This document shows, one piece after another, positions 1 to 8,250 of a stretch of 64,000 nucleotides of DNA (positions are counted from its first letter, which is position 1; every line of letters begins with the position of its first letter). Position numbers and translations under genes: made by a program. The notes beneath the pieces are model-generated. The model was not told the origin of the DNA. It did no database searches and worked only from the letters and a program-made list of their open reading frames with translations. Source of the DNA: Chitinimonas viridis (GTDB lineage Bacteria; Pseudomonadota; Gammaproteobacteria; Burkholderiales; Chitinimonadaceae); the NCBI RefSeq assembly GCF_030409555.1, contig NZ_JAUFPU010000010.1:150183-214182 (forward strand). The letters run 5' to 3'.

Positions 1-222
1 CATGCAGCGCCTGCTCCGGCGCCCGTATTGGATGTGGCAGCTCTGGCGCAGGAACTGGTCGCCGGCCTCAAGCCCGAGCTGGAGCGCATGGTGCGCATAG
101 AGCTGGGCAAGCAGCTGGCCATTGTGCACACCGAATCGCTGAAACGGACCCTGGGTGCCCTGCAGCCCCAGCTGGACAAGCTGATACGCAGCCGCATAGA
201 AGACGCGCTGAAGAAGCGCTGA
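1..222 (+). CDS. Hypothetical protein, 5' truncated by window edge
   Basis: The reading frame is open from the first base, so only the last 73 residues are present. The visible part begins Ala/Pro-rich and then becomes a charged, heptad-like helix with many Leu, Glu and Lys residues, ending RSRIEDALKKR. It probably forms an amphipathic helix or coiled coil. I do not recognise the family. A TTG at position 28 could act as a start, but nothing argues against a longer protein entering from upstream. A hairpin terminator follows about 20 bases after the stop, and proS lies downstream. Confidence 0.55.
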   Translation, partial: HAAPAPAPVLDVAALAQELVAGLKPELERMVRIELGKQLAIVHTESLKRTLGALQPQLDKLIRSRIEDALKKR

Positions 223-240
223 AAGGCCGCAGAAAAGGTA

Positions 241-280
241 CAAATCAGCCGGTCCTGCAACAGGGCCGGTATTTGTTTAT
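241..280 (+). terminator. Rho-independent-like terminator
   Basis: Imperfect hairpin with outer arms CAAAT/ATTTG and inner CCGG/CCGG plus CCTG/CAGG pairings, followed by a short T-rich stretch. It lies between the truncated first gene and proS, so it would end transcription of the former. Confidence 0.55.
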
Positions 281-357
281 GCATTCAAACGGAATATTCG
301 GCAGAACCTACGGTAAAATCGCGTTCTTTCAAACGATTACCGTCGAGCTACCGTCTG

Positions 358-2073
358 ATGCGCACCTCGCAATTCTTCCTCTCTACCCTCAAAGAAGCCC
401 CCAATGAGGCCGAACTGCCCAGCCACAAGCTGATGCTGCGTGCCGGTCTGATCAAGAAGCTCGGCTCCGGCCTCTATACCTGGATGCCACTGGGTCTGCG
501 TGTACTGCGCAAGGTGGAGGCCATCGTGCGCGAGGAGATGAACAAGGCCGGTGCTCTGGAATTGACTATGCCGGCCATACAGCCGGCTGAATTGTGGCAG
601 GAGAGTGGCCGCTGGGCGGTGTTCGGCCCCCAGATGCTGAAGATGAAGGACAGGCATGATCGTGACTTCTGCTTTGGGCCGACGCACGAAGAGGTGATTA
701 CCGATATCGCCCGCACCGAGATCAAGAGCTACAAGCAGCTGCCGCTGAATTTCTACCAAGTGCAGACCAAGTTCCGCGACGAGATACGCCCCCGTTTTGG
801 CGTGATACGGGCGCGTGAGTTTGTCATGAAGGATGCCTACTCGTTTGATGCCGATGTGGCGGGCATGGCCGAGAGCTACCGCAAGATGCATCAGGCCTAT
901 ACCCAGGTATTCACCCGCCTGGGCCTGCAGTTCCGCGCCGTGAAGGCCGATTCCGGCGCCATTGGTGGCGACGCCTCGCAGGAGTTCCATGTGCTGGCCG
1001 AGTCGGGTGAGGACGCCCTGGCCTACTGCCCGGATTCGGACTTTGCCGCCAATGTGGAAGCCGCTGAAGCCATGGCACCGGCCGCGCCGCGCGCCGCTGC
1101 CAGCGAGGCCATGCGCGATGTGGATACGCCCAAGCAGACCACTTGCGAAGCCGTGGCTGAGTTGCTGGGCATTCCACTGCAGCGTACCGTCAAGCTGATT
1201 GCCCTGATGGCCAATGAGCATTTGCATATTCTGCTGCTACGCGGCGATCACTCGCTCAATGAGGTGAAGGTAGGCAAGCTCGATGGCCTGGCCGACTTCC
1301 GTTTTGCCAGCGAGGAAGAGATACGGGCCTTCTTCAACTGCCCACCCGGATTCCTTGGGCCGGTCGGTATTGATCGCAGCAAGGTGAGGCTGATTGCTGA
1401 CCGCACCGTCGCCGCCATGAGCGACTTTGTGGTGGGTGCCAACAAGCCCAAGTTCCACACCGCCGGTGTGAACTGGGGCCGCGATCTGCCGGAAGCGGAT
1501 CTGGTAGCGGATATACGCAACGTGGTGGCCGGTGACCCCTCGCCCGATGGCCGTGGCGTGCTGGAAATCTGCCGTGGCATCGAAGTGGGCCATATCTTCC
1601 AGCTGGGCACCAAATACTCTACCGCCCTGGGCTGCAACTACCTTGATAGCGAAGGCCAGCTCAAGCCCATGGAAATGGGCTGCTATGGCATAGGCGTGTC
1701 CCGTATCGTCGGGGCTGCCATCGAACAGAGCTACGACGACAAGGGCATACGCTTCAGCACCGCCATGGCGCCGTTCGCCGTGGTCATTGTGCCGGTGGGC
1801 TACCAGCGTTCTGAGGCCGTCAAGGCGGCCGCAGATGCGCTGTACGCCGAGCTGGCCGGCCGTGGTGTGGAAGTCCTGATGGACGACCGCAACGAGCGTC
1901 CTGGCGTGATGTTTGCCGATATGGAGCTGATAGGCATACCCCACCGCATCACCATAGGCGACAAGTCGCTGGCGGATGGCAAGGTGGAGTACGTGTCGCG
2001 CCAGGCTGGCACCACGGAACTGGTAGCACAGGCCGATGTCATAGGCTTCCTGCTTGGCAAGCTTTCAAAGTAA
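358..2073 (+). CDS. proS: Prolyl-tRNA synthetase, bacterial type with editing domain
   Basis: Cytoplasmic class II aminoacyl-tRNA synthetase charging tRNA-Pro, 571 aa, the usual bacterial ProS length. The N-terminal catalytic part shows FGPTHEE near residue 106 and motif 2 ([17 protein letters not shown]) near residues 139-155. The insertion (INS) editing domain, which deacylates Ala-tRNA-Pro, fits residues of about 225-400. Motif 3 ([13 protein letters not shown]) is near residue 441, followed by the C-terminal anticodon-binding domain. The ATG start is natural: the N-terminus [15 protein letters not shown] matches the family. The lytic transglycosylase gene follows after 5 bases, suggesting co-transcription. 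Confidence 0.97.
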   Translation: MRTSQFFLSTLKEAPNEAELPSHKLMLRAGLIKKLGSGLYTWMPLGLRVLRKVEAIVREEMNKAGALELTMPAIQPAELWQESGRWAVFGPQMLKMKDRHDRDFCFGPTHEEVITDIARTEIKSYKQLPLNFYQVQTKFRDEIRPRFGVIRAREFVMKDAYSFDADVAGMAESYRKMHQAYTQVFTRLGLQFRAVKADSGAIGGDASQEFHVLAESGEDALAYCPDSDFAANVEAAEAMAPAAPRAAASEAMRDVDTPKQTTCEAVAELLGIPLQRTVKLIALMANEHLHILLLRGDHSLNEVKVGKLDGLADFRFASEEEIRAFFNCPPGFLGPVGIDRSKVRLIADRTVAAMSDFVVGANKPKFHTAGVNWGRDLPEADLVADIRNVVAGDPSPDGRGVLEICRGIEVGHIFQLGTKYSTALGCNYLDSEGQLKPMEMGCYGIGVSRIVGAAIEQSYDDKGIRFSTAMAPFAVVIVPVGYQRSEAVKAAADALYAELAGRGVEVLMDDRNERPGVMFADMELIGIPHRITIGDKSLADGKVEYVSRQAGTTELVAQADVIGFLLGKLSK

Positions 2074-2078
2074 GGATT

Positions 2079-2720
2079 ATGGTTCGTAGTATGTTGCGTT
2101 CGGTACTTGTCTCTACATTGCTTTTTGCGACGCTGCCGGCCCTGGCCGGCGCCCAGCGGGAAGAAGACCTGTCGTTCTCGGTGGCCACTGCCATGCAGCG
2201 GTCCATCAACGACAGCGCCTCGCCACGACTGGTGTTTGCCAATCCCAATGAGGGGCAGGCCTGGATGACCGAGATGTCGGCTCGGCTGAAAAAGCGCATC
2301 CCCGATGACTTCATGCGCGAGAAGCTGTTGACGGCCATCCACTATGAAGCCACCCGCGCCGGGCTGGATCCGCAGATGGTGATGGGCTTGATCCATGTCG
2401 AGAGCGGTTTTCGCCGTTATGCCATCTCGTCGGTGGGTGCACGTGGCCTGATGCAGGTGATGCCGTTCTGGCAACGTGCCATCGGCAAGGGTGACCATAA
2501 CCTGTTCGACATGTACACCAACCTGCGCTTTGGCTGCACCATCATGCGGCACTACCTGAATGTCGAGAAGGGCGATCTTTACCGTGCCCTGGGGCGTTAC
2601 AACGGTAGTACCGGCAGGCCGGAATACCCCAATGCCGTCCTGGCGGCCTGGCGCACCCACTGGGATTGGCAGCCAGGCCAGGTCAGGGTGCAGACGGTGT
2701 CCTACCCGACCAACAAGTAA
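2079..2720 (+). CDS. Lytic transglycosylase, SLT domain, exported
   Basis: A 213-aa protein with an N-terminal signal peptide (hydrophobic segment ending ALAGAQ, about residues 5-25) followed by a goose-lysozyme/Slt70-like domain. The catalytic glutamate lies in IHVESGFRR near residue 108, followed by the family motif SSVGARGLMQVMPFW. AALGRYNGS-type residues (RALGRYNGSTG) occur near residue 170. Family knowledge: cleaves the MurNAc-GlcNAc bond of peptidoglycan to give 1,6-anhydroMurNAc in the periplasm. Its start lies 5 bases after the proS stop, and a strong terminator follows, so it is likely the last gene of that unit. The specific Mlt class is not decided. Confidence 0.9.
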   Translation: MVRSMLRSVLVSTLLFATLPALAGAQREEDLSFSVATAMQRSINDSASPRLVFANPNEGQAWMTEMSARLKKRIPDDFMREKLLTAIHYEATRAGLDPQMVMGLIHVESGFRRYAISSVGARGLMQVMPFWQRAIGKGDHNLFDMYTNLRFGCTIMRHYLNVEKGDLYRALGRYNGSTGRPEYPNAVLAAWRTHWDWQPGQVRVQTVSYPTNK

Positions 2721-2725
2721 ACAGA

Positions 2726-2748
2726 ACCCCGCTACGGCGGGGTTTTGC
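2726..2748 (+). terminator. Rho-independent terminator
   Basis: Perfect 8-bp stem AACCCCGC/GCGGGGTT with a TACG tetraloop, followed by TTGCTTT, just downstream of the lytic transglycosylase stop. Confidence 0.85.
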
Positions 2749-2963
2749 TTTCCTGCCCTGACAGCTCGGGCGGCGCTGCCCGGCACGGCCACCAAAAAAC
2801 CGCTCCATGCCATGACGTGCTTAGAACCTAGGCACGGGGGGCTGCAGCTGACGCCTTGATCTAGGTGGCCGTTTTAACCCACCCAGGGCGGCCCACAGCT
2901 GTTTCCCGGCACGGCCGCCGTCGGTGCAGCATAGAATGACAAGGTCCACGTGGGAGTGTCGCC

Positions 2964-3704
2964 ATGCGCCGTTTTCTTGCCGTCCTTTGCCTGTCGAGCT
3001 TGCCTGCCCTGGGGGCGCAACCTGCCAAGCTGGCCTGCTACAGCGATACCTTCCCGCCCTATGTCATGCAAGATGGCGAGAAGGTCGTCGGGGTGGATGT
3101 GGACGCAGTGCGCGAGGCGGCCGCTTCCATAGGCGTGCAACTGGAAATACGGTTGCTGCCATGGAAGCGGCTGGAGGCGGAACTGAGCAAGGGGGCGGCC
3201 AGCACGGTGCAATGCGCTTTTTCTTTCAGCCGCACGCCAGAGCGGGATGTCTATCTGCTGTTTGGGCAGGAACCCTTGCATGTGACGGCCTATACCTTGT
3301 TTGTCCATGTGGAGCATCAGGCCAGGCTGGCTGCATTTCCCCGGGGTGGCAGCGCCATCGTCGGTGTGCGGCGTGGCTTCAAGCTACCGGCGACCTTGGA
3401 AAACGCCCGGCAGGAGGGGCGGGCTTTCATAGAGGAGGTCGACGTGGAGCAATCCAATTTCCTCAAGCTGGCACGCCTGCGCCTGGATTTTGCGCTGAGT
3501 AACCTGGATGTGGGGCGCTACACCATCCGGCAGCTCAAGCTGGCCCATATCGTTCCACAATCCGAGCCATTGAGCATGCTGCCTACCTACTTGGTATTCA
3601 GCCGTGGGCATGGGCTGGATCAGCTGATGCCACAGCTGGATCAGGCGCTGGGAAAACTGCGGCAGAACGGGCGTTACCAAGCCATTTACGACCACTATAT
3701 GTAG
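2964..3704 (+). CDS. Periplasmic solute-binding protein, family 3-like
   Basis: A 246-aa exported protein. Signal peptide MRRFLAVLCLSSLPALGAQ, then a bacterial extracellular solute-binding protein family 3 fold: YSDTFPPYVMQDGEKVVGVDVD at the N-terminal lobe and LLPWKRLEAEL soon after. No permease or ATPase gene lies beside it, unlike polar amino-acid ABC systems. Orphan family-3 proteins of this sort are common in Betaproteobacteria and their ligands are mostly unknown. GGGAG upstream of the ATG is a plausible ribosome-binding site. Three more members of the same superfamily occur near the far end of the window. Confidence 0.8.
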   Translation: MRRFLAVLCLSSLPALGAQPAKLACYSDTFPPYVMQDGEKVVGVDVDAVREAAASIGVQLEIRLLPWKRLEAELSKGAASTVQCAFSFSRTPERDVYLLFGQEPLHVTAYTLFVHVEHQARLAAFPRGGSAIVGVRRGFKLPATLENARQEGRAFIEEVDVEQSNFLKLARLRLDFALSNLDVGRYTIRQLKLAHIVPQSEPLSMLPTYLVFSRGHGLDQLMPQLDQALGKLRQNGRYQAIYDHYM

Positions 3705-3741
3705 CGTGCTTGTGAGCGTTTCCATTGCTCCACATTCAGCC

Positions 3742-4420
3742 GGGACAAGCCTGTGCACGGCCTGTGGGCAAGCATGGTAAGTCACTGAGGGCAGGCGTTT
3801 TTCCACGTGTGCCTAAAAAACAGGCAGGTAGCGCATTGGGCTGCCTGGCGAGCCATAAATGGGCAAAACCAGCACACCAGCGGGCCTGCCGCCTGTGGGG
3901 TGGGGGTAAACCCCGGTGTTTCCACACAGGCGCGGGACAAGCCTGTGTGTGGCCTGTGGGCAAGCGGGGTAAGTCACTGAGGGAAGGCCGCTTTCCAGGT
4001 GTGCCTAAAAAACAGGCAGATGGCGCTTTTGGCTGCCTGGCAAGCCATAAGTGGGTAAAACCTGTCCGCCAGCAGGGCTGCCGCCTGTGCGCTGGGGATA
4101 AAACCCCGCTGTTTCCACACAGGCGCGGGACAAGCCTGTGTGTGGCCTGTGGGCAAATAGGCTAAGTGCCTGAAGGCAGTAGGCTTTCTGGCTCTGCCTA
4201 AAAAACAGGCAGGCGTGGCTTGTCCTCGCCCTTGCATGGGCGCTGGTGCAAACCTCGACGGCCAGCAGTACTGCGGCACGCGGGCTGGTGATAGGACGGG
4301 GTGTTTCCACAGTATGGCGGGACAAGCCTGTGTGGCAACTGTGGACAAGTTGGGCAAGTGGCTGACGCCGCAGGGGTTTTGGGTGCTGCTTAAAAAGCAG
4401 GCAGTTGGGCTGGGTGTGAG
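3742..4420 (+). repeat. Tandem array of about 192-bp repeats, 3.5 copies
   Basis: The landmark GGGACAAGCCTGTG recurs at 3742, 3934, 4127 and 4319 (the last copy slightly diverged), spacing 192, 193 and 192 bases. Each unit continues with GGCCTGTGGGCAA, a variable stretch, an AT-rich hairpin TGCCTAAAAAACAGGCA, and ends TTTCCACACAGGCGCGGGAC in the better copies. CACACAGGC and GCCTGTGTG form a 9-bp inverted repeat around the unit junction. The last copy is partial and ends before the acetyltransferase gene. Frames stay open across units on both strands because the period is nearly a multiple of three, but no convincing protein is encoded. Confidence 0.85.
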
Positions 4421-4457
4421 TGCGCCTGCCTGCACACCTATGCTAGGCTCCCGCGCC

Positions 4458-5357
4458 ATGATTCCTGTGATTGCCTACCAAGCCGACCTGCACGACGCGG
4501 GTATCGTGGCGCTGTTTGCGGCCTGCGCCGCAGTGGATGCCGATGTAAATGTACTGAGCATGGCCCGCTGGCAGCACTTTGCCCGTGATCCGGGCCGCCT
4601 GGCTGGCAGGGACTTCCTGGTGGTGGAGTTGGATGGGCAACTCGCCGGCATGGCCTATAGCGGCCTGGAGGAGGGCGCGCAGGGGATGCTGCGCTATGGC
4701 CGCATCATGGTGCATCCGGCCTTTCGGCGGCGTGGTGTAGCCCGGGCCATCATGGCGGGGCTGTTGGCGATGGATGGCGGGCGCCTGCCCCTGGAGTGCG
4801 CCTTGCCGGCCCGCTGGTTGGCTGGGCTGGCCTTTGCGCAGCAGCAGGGTTTTGCGGTGCTGGCAGAGGAGGCCGAGTTGCGCCGTGCCTTGCCCGTTGA
4901 GTATCCGCCGGCGCCGGGCGTTGCCATACGCCCCTTGCGCCAGGGAGATGCCGACGATATGGCAGCCTGGTGTGCCTTATCGAACGCCGCCTATGCCAGC
5001 CATGTACCGCCAGTGACGCCGGCAACGGTAGCAGAATTGGCGCACCGGGCCAGCCTGCCGGGCTGCTCGCTGGGCTTTGTCGAGATCGATGGTCGGCCAC
5101 AGGGGCTAGTGCAGTGGGAGGCGGACAGCGACAGCCAAGTCTACCTCAACAGCTTGCTGGTGCATCCGGCTAGGCAGGGGCAGGGCCTGGGCAGGAGTTT
5201 GCTGCGCTGGGCCTTGCAGCGCATGGCCGAGCAGGGGGCGCAGACGGTGGAGTTGACCGTGTCGACGGCCAACACAGCGGCACTACGGCTGTACTTGGCA
5301 CATGGCTTCGAGCAATACGGCACCACCTGCTATTTGCGTCGCCCCGTCGCAATTTGA
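4458..5357 (+). CDS. Tandem GNAT-domain acetyltransferase
   Basis: A 299-aa protein with two GNAT folds. The first acetyl-CoA binding signature is VHPAFRRRGVARAIMAGLL (about residues 85-103). The second is LLVHPARQGQGLGRSLL (about 233-249), followed by a Y/F-rich C-terminal ending HGFEQYGTTCYL typical of RimI/MSMEG-like acetyltransferases. The double arrangement resembles mycothiol synthase-like or N-acyltransferase doublets; the substrate cannot be read from the sequence. Start choice is uncertain: an in-frame ATG at 4440 gives six more residues, and neither has a strong ribosome-binding site because the upstream DNA is the repeat array. Confidence 0.82.
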   Translation: MIPVIAYQADLHDAGIVALFAACAAVDADVNVLSMARWQHFARDPGRLAGRDFLVVELDGQLAGMAYSGLEEGAQGMLRYGRIMVHPAFRRRGVARAIMAGLLAMDGGRLPLECALPARWLAGLAFAQQQGFAVLAEEAELRRALPVEYPPAPGVAIRPLRQGDADDMAAWCALSNAAYASHVPPVTPATVAELAHRASLPGCSLGFVEIDGRPQGLVQWEADSDSQVYLNSLLVHPARQGQGLGRSLLRWALQRMAEQGAQTVELTVSTANTAALRLYLAHGFEQYGTTCYLRRPVAI

Positions 5358-5370
5358 CCCACACAGGGTA

Positions 5371-5460
5371 GGGACAAGCCTGTGGGTGGCCTGTGGGCAA
5401 GTAGGCCAAGTGCTTGAGCGCCTGGAGGGAATTGCCGCTGCCTAATAATCAGGCAGTCCA
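5371..5460 (+). repeat. Isolated copy of the 192-bp repeat unit head
   Basis: GGGACAAGCCTGTG, GGCCTGTGGGCAAGTAGG and the TGCCTAATAATCAGGCA hairpin reappear after the acetyltransferase stop and reach into the 3' end of truC on the other strand. It is a single, partial copy of the array found on the other side of the acetyltransferase gene, so that gene is bracketed by the repeat. Confidence 0.75.
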
Positions 5461-6171
5461 GCCCAGCGCCCTGCAGACAGCGGCAAAATCCGCTGCCAGC
5501 GGGGCCTCCACAATGATGCGCGCACCGCCATCTGGGTGGCTGAAGGCCAGCCGGGTGCAGGCCAGCAGCAATCGTGTATTGCCATAGAGTTCGGTGAACA
5601 GGCGATTGTGCCTGCCCTTGCCATAGGTGGCATCGCCGATGATGGGGTGGGACAGGTGCTTGAGATGTCGGCGCAACTGGTGCTTGCGGCCGGTCAGCGG
5701 GTCCAGTTCCAGCAGCGCATAGCGGCTTTGCGGATAGCGATCGACGCTATGGGGCAGCTCCGCCGTGGCTAACCGGCGGTAGCGCGTGATGGCTTCCTGC
5801 GGCGGTGCCAACTGGTCCGGCATGCGCTCGTAGCTGTCGTACTGGCGGCTGAGCGGGTGGTTGATTTCGCCGGCATCATCTGGCCAGCCACGGACGACGG
5901 CCAGATAGCGCTTCTCTACGGTACCTGCTTCGAACTGTTGCGATACCGCGCGGGCGGCGTCGGCATCCAGACCAAACAGCAAGATGCCCGAGGTGCCTTT
6001 GTCCAGCCGGTGTATGGCATGTACGCGCTGGCCCAGCTGATCGCGCACCTCCTGCAGGGCAAAGCGGGTCTCGTGCCTGTCTATCTCGCTGCGGTGTACC
6101 AGCAGGCCCGAGGGTTTGTGGATGGCGACCAGGCGCTCGTCGCGATAGAGAATAGGATGGTGGTAGTTCAT
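5449..6171 (-). CDS. truC: tRNA/rRNA pseudouridine synthase, RluA family (TruC-like)
   Basis: A 240-aa enzyme isomerising uridine to pseudouridine in structured RNA. The catalytic aspartate sits in [17 protein letters not shown] near residue 55, the RluA-family signature HRLDxxTSG, and [20 protein letters not shown] near residues 170-190 is the second conserved block. N-terminus [18 protein letters not shown] is typical of TruC, which modifies U65 of tRNA; assignment to TruC over RluA/RluF rests on length and overall pattern. The ATG overlaps the stop of the YnfA-like gene (ATGA), so it is the last gene of the mdlA-mdlB operon. Its 3' end runs into a repeat copy. Confidence 0.88.
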   Translation of the reverse strand: MNYHHPILYRDERLVAIHKPSGLLVHRSEIDRHETRFALQEVRDQLGQRVHAIHRLDKGTSGILLFGLDADAARAVSQQFEAGTVEKRYLAVVRGWPDDAGEINHPLSRQYDSYERMPDQLAPPQEAITRYRRLATAELPHSVDRYPQSRYALLELDPLTGRKHQLRRHLKHLSHPIIGDATYGKGRHNRLFTELYGNTRLLLACTRLAFSHPDGGARIIVEAPLAADFAAVCRALGWTA

Positions 6172-6491
6172 GTGCGCGGAGCCAGGATGATGACGGTGGC
6201 GCCGGCCAGTACCAGGCCGACGCCAGCCCAATCCCAACCAGTGGGGCGCAGGCCATCGACCAGCCATAGCCAGGCCAGTGCAGTCGCCACGTACACCCCG
6301 CCATAGGCTGCATAGACGCGGCCGCTGGCGGTCGGATGCAGGCTGAGCAGCCAGACGAACAAGGCCAGGCACGCCGCTGCCGGCAACAGCAGCCAGGCTG
6401 GGCCGCGCTTGTGCAGCCACAGCATGGGCAGAAAGCAGCCCAGTATCTCGGCTACGGCGGTGAGCAGGTAGAGGCCCAAGGTCTGCAGCAT
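6168..6491 (-). CDS. YnfA-family small membrane protein
   Basis: A 107-aa protein with four predicted membrane segments; the family is about 108 aa. Diagnostic blocks are [12 protein letters not shown] near residue 15 and [20 protein letters not shown] near residues 62-81, with the D in [13 protein letters not shown]. YnfA proteins are distant relatives of the small multidrug-resistance transporters; transport activity is inferred from that relationship. The start is placed at MLQTLGL, one base after the mdlB stop. The stop overlaps the truC start by four bases, so translation is probably coupled. Confidence 0.88.
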   Translation of the reverse strand: MLQTLGLYLLTAVAEILGCFLPMLWLHKRGPAWLLLPAAACLALFVWLLSLHPTASGRVYAAYGGVYVATALAWLWLVDGLRPTGWDWAGVGLVLAGATVIILAPRT

Positions 6492-6492
6492 G

Positions 6493-8250
6493 CTAGTCGC
6501 CCAGCTGCTGCAGCAGGTAGAGCCGTTGGTAGATGCCGCCTTCATGGGCCATCAGCGTCTCGTGCTGGCCTTGCTCGGCAATGCGGCCATGATTCAGCAC
6601 CACGATGGTGTCCGCGTCGCGTATGGTGGAAAGCCGGTGGGCGATGGCAATGACAGTGACCCTGCCACGCAGCTCGGTCAAGGCTTGTTGCACCACCTGT
6701 TCGGTTTCGCTGTCGATATGGGCGGTGGCTTCATCCAGGAACAATATGCGGGGTTTGCCTGCAAGTGCCCTGGCAATGGCAATCAATTGCTTCTGCCCGG
6801 TTGATAGGCGGGCGCCGCCTTCACCCAGGGGGGTGTCGTAGCCTTGCTCCAGGGCCAGGATAAAGTCGTGGCAACGGGCGGCACGGGCGGCGGCCTCGAT
6901 TTCTGCACTGCTGAGCGGCCTGCCCATGGCGATGTTCTCGCGTGCGCTGGCGGCCAGCAGGAAAGGGTCTTGCGGCACCAGGCCCACGTCCGCGCGGAAG
7001 TCATCGTCGCTGAATTGCTGCAGCTCGATACCGTCTATGGCGATCTGGCCCTGTTGCTGGGTGTAAAAGCGCAGCAGCAGCGAGAGCAAGGTGGATTTGC
7101 CGCTGCCGGTGTGGCCGACGATACCGACAAACTGGCCTGCCGCGATGTGCAGGTTGAGATCGTGTATCACCGGGTTGTCGGCACTGTAGCCGAAGCCCAG
7201 TCCGCTAATGTTCACCTCGCCGTGGCTGATGCGGGCGTGCCCGCCCTGGGGCATTGGTTTGTGCTCCTGTAGCAGGGTGTTGACCCTGGAGGCGGCTACT
7301 ACCGCTTGCTGCAGCTGGCTGAACTGCAAGGTAATCTGGATCAGCGGATCCACCACCCGGCCGATATAGCTGACAAAGGCATACAGGATACCTACCTCCA
7401 GCCCGCCCAGCGCCCGCTGGCTGAAGCTATGGATCACCACCACTAGCAGGATCACGTTGAGCAGGTCCAGCATGGGCCGCAGCAGCCAGGCATTGGCACG
7501 CAGCTCAGCCATGCGGGCGCGGAAATGCTGCCGGTTGGTATCGCCAAAGCGCAGGCCAAAACGGCTTTCGGCATTGCTGGCCTGCAGTACCGCCATGCCA
7601 GCGATACTCTCCGCCACTTGGGCATTGATATCGCTGCGCAGCTCGCGGGCGCGGCTGACGGCCGGTGCGCTGAAGCGCTGGTAGAACCAGACGATGATGA
7701 CCACGGCCGGCAGCAGCACGATGACGATCAGCATCAGGCGCCAATCCAGCCAGGCCATGGCAACTAGCGCACCCAGCACCACGATGCTGCTGTCCAGCAT
7801 GACGAACAGCACCTGCACGTAGAGGTTCTTGACCTGCTCGGTGTCGTTGGTGACGCGGCTGACCAACTGGCCGGTGATGGCCTTGTCGAAAAAGGCCATG
7901 GGTAGCCGCAGCACATGGCCGTAGACCTGCTCGCGCAACCGTTTGACCGAGCGCATGGCCACGCCAGCCAGCCGGGTGAGCTGCAGGTAGCGCAGCACGC
8001 TGGCTACCCAGCCGGTCAGCAGGATGCTGATCAGCAGGCCGCTGATGGCGTGCCAGTCCAGCACCCTGGGCAGCAGGTACTGGTCGATGAAATACTTGCC
8101 CAGCAGGGGTCCCAGGGCTTCCAGGCCGGCGGCAACAATCAGCCAGAAGCAGCCCCACCAGAGGTGGCGGTGCTCGGGCGCTGCGGCCTGCCGCAGCAAG
8201 GCGATGGCCTGCCGGGTATTGGCGGCGGAGAGCGGGTTAGAGGGCGTCAA
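6493..8250 (-). CDS. mdlB: ABC exporter subunit, MdlB-like (canonical half)
   Basis: A 585-aa fused six-helix membrane domain and ATPase. The nucleotide-binding domain has Walker [10 protein letters not shown], a variant signature LSTGQKQ, Walker [13 protein letters not shown] with the catalytic glutamate present, and the H-loop AHRLSTI. It probably pairs with the upstream half-transporter as a heterodimer exporting lipophilic or drug-like compounds; substrate unknown. I start it at a TTG because a GGAGG lies 8 bases upstream and because this start overlaps the end of mdlA; a longer frame upstream would sit inside mdlA. The TTG start and overlap suggest translational coupling to keep the two halves equimolar. 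Confidence 0.88.
   Translation of the reverse strand: MTPSNPLSAANTRQAIALLRQAAAPEHRHLWWGCFWLIVAAGLEALGPLLGKYFIDQYLLPRVLDWHAISGLLISILLTGWVASVLRYLQLTRLAGVAMRSVKRLREQVYGHVLRLPMAFFDKAITGQLVSRVTNDTEQVKNLYVQVLFVMLDSSIVVLGALVAMAWLDWRLMLIVIVLLPAVVIIVWFYQRFSAPAVSRARELRSDINAQVAESIAGMAVLQASNAESRFGLRFGDTNRQHFRARMAELRANAWLLRPMLDLLNVILLVVVIHSFSQRALGGLEVGILYAFVSYIGRVVDPLIQITLQFSQLQQAVVAASRVNTLLQEHKPMPQGGHARISHGEVNISGLGFGYSADNPVIHDLNLHIAAGQFVGIVGHTGSGKSTLLSLLLRFYTQQQGQIAIDGIELQQFSDDDFRADVGLVPQDPFLLAASARENIAMGRPLSSAEIEAAARAARCHDFILALEQGYDTPLGEGGARLSTGQKQLIAIARALAGKPRILFLDEATAHIDSETEQVVQQALTELRGRVTVIAIAHRLSTIRDADTIVVLNHGRIAEQGQHETLMAHEGGIYQRLYLLQQLGD

Noticed and set aside
3725-4165. Open frames across the 192-bp array on both strands
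   Set aside because: They stay open because the repeat period is near a multiple of three; composition is Cys/Gly/Lys-rich repeat translation, no ribosome-binding site, and frames occur on both strands equally.
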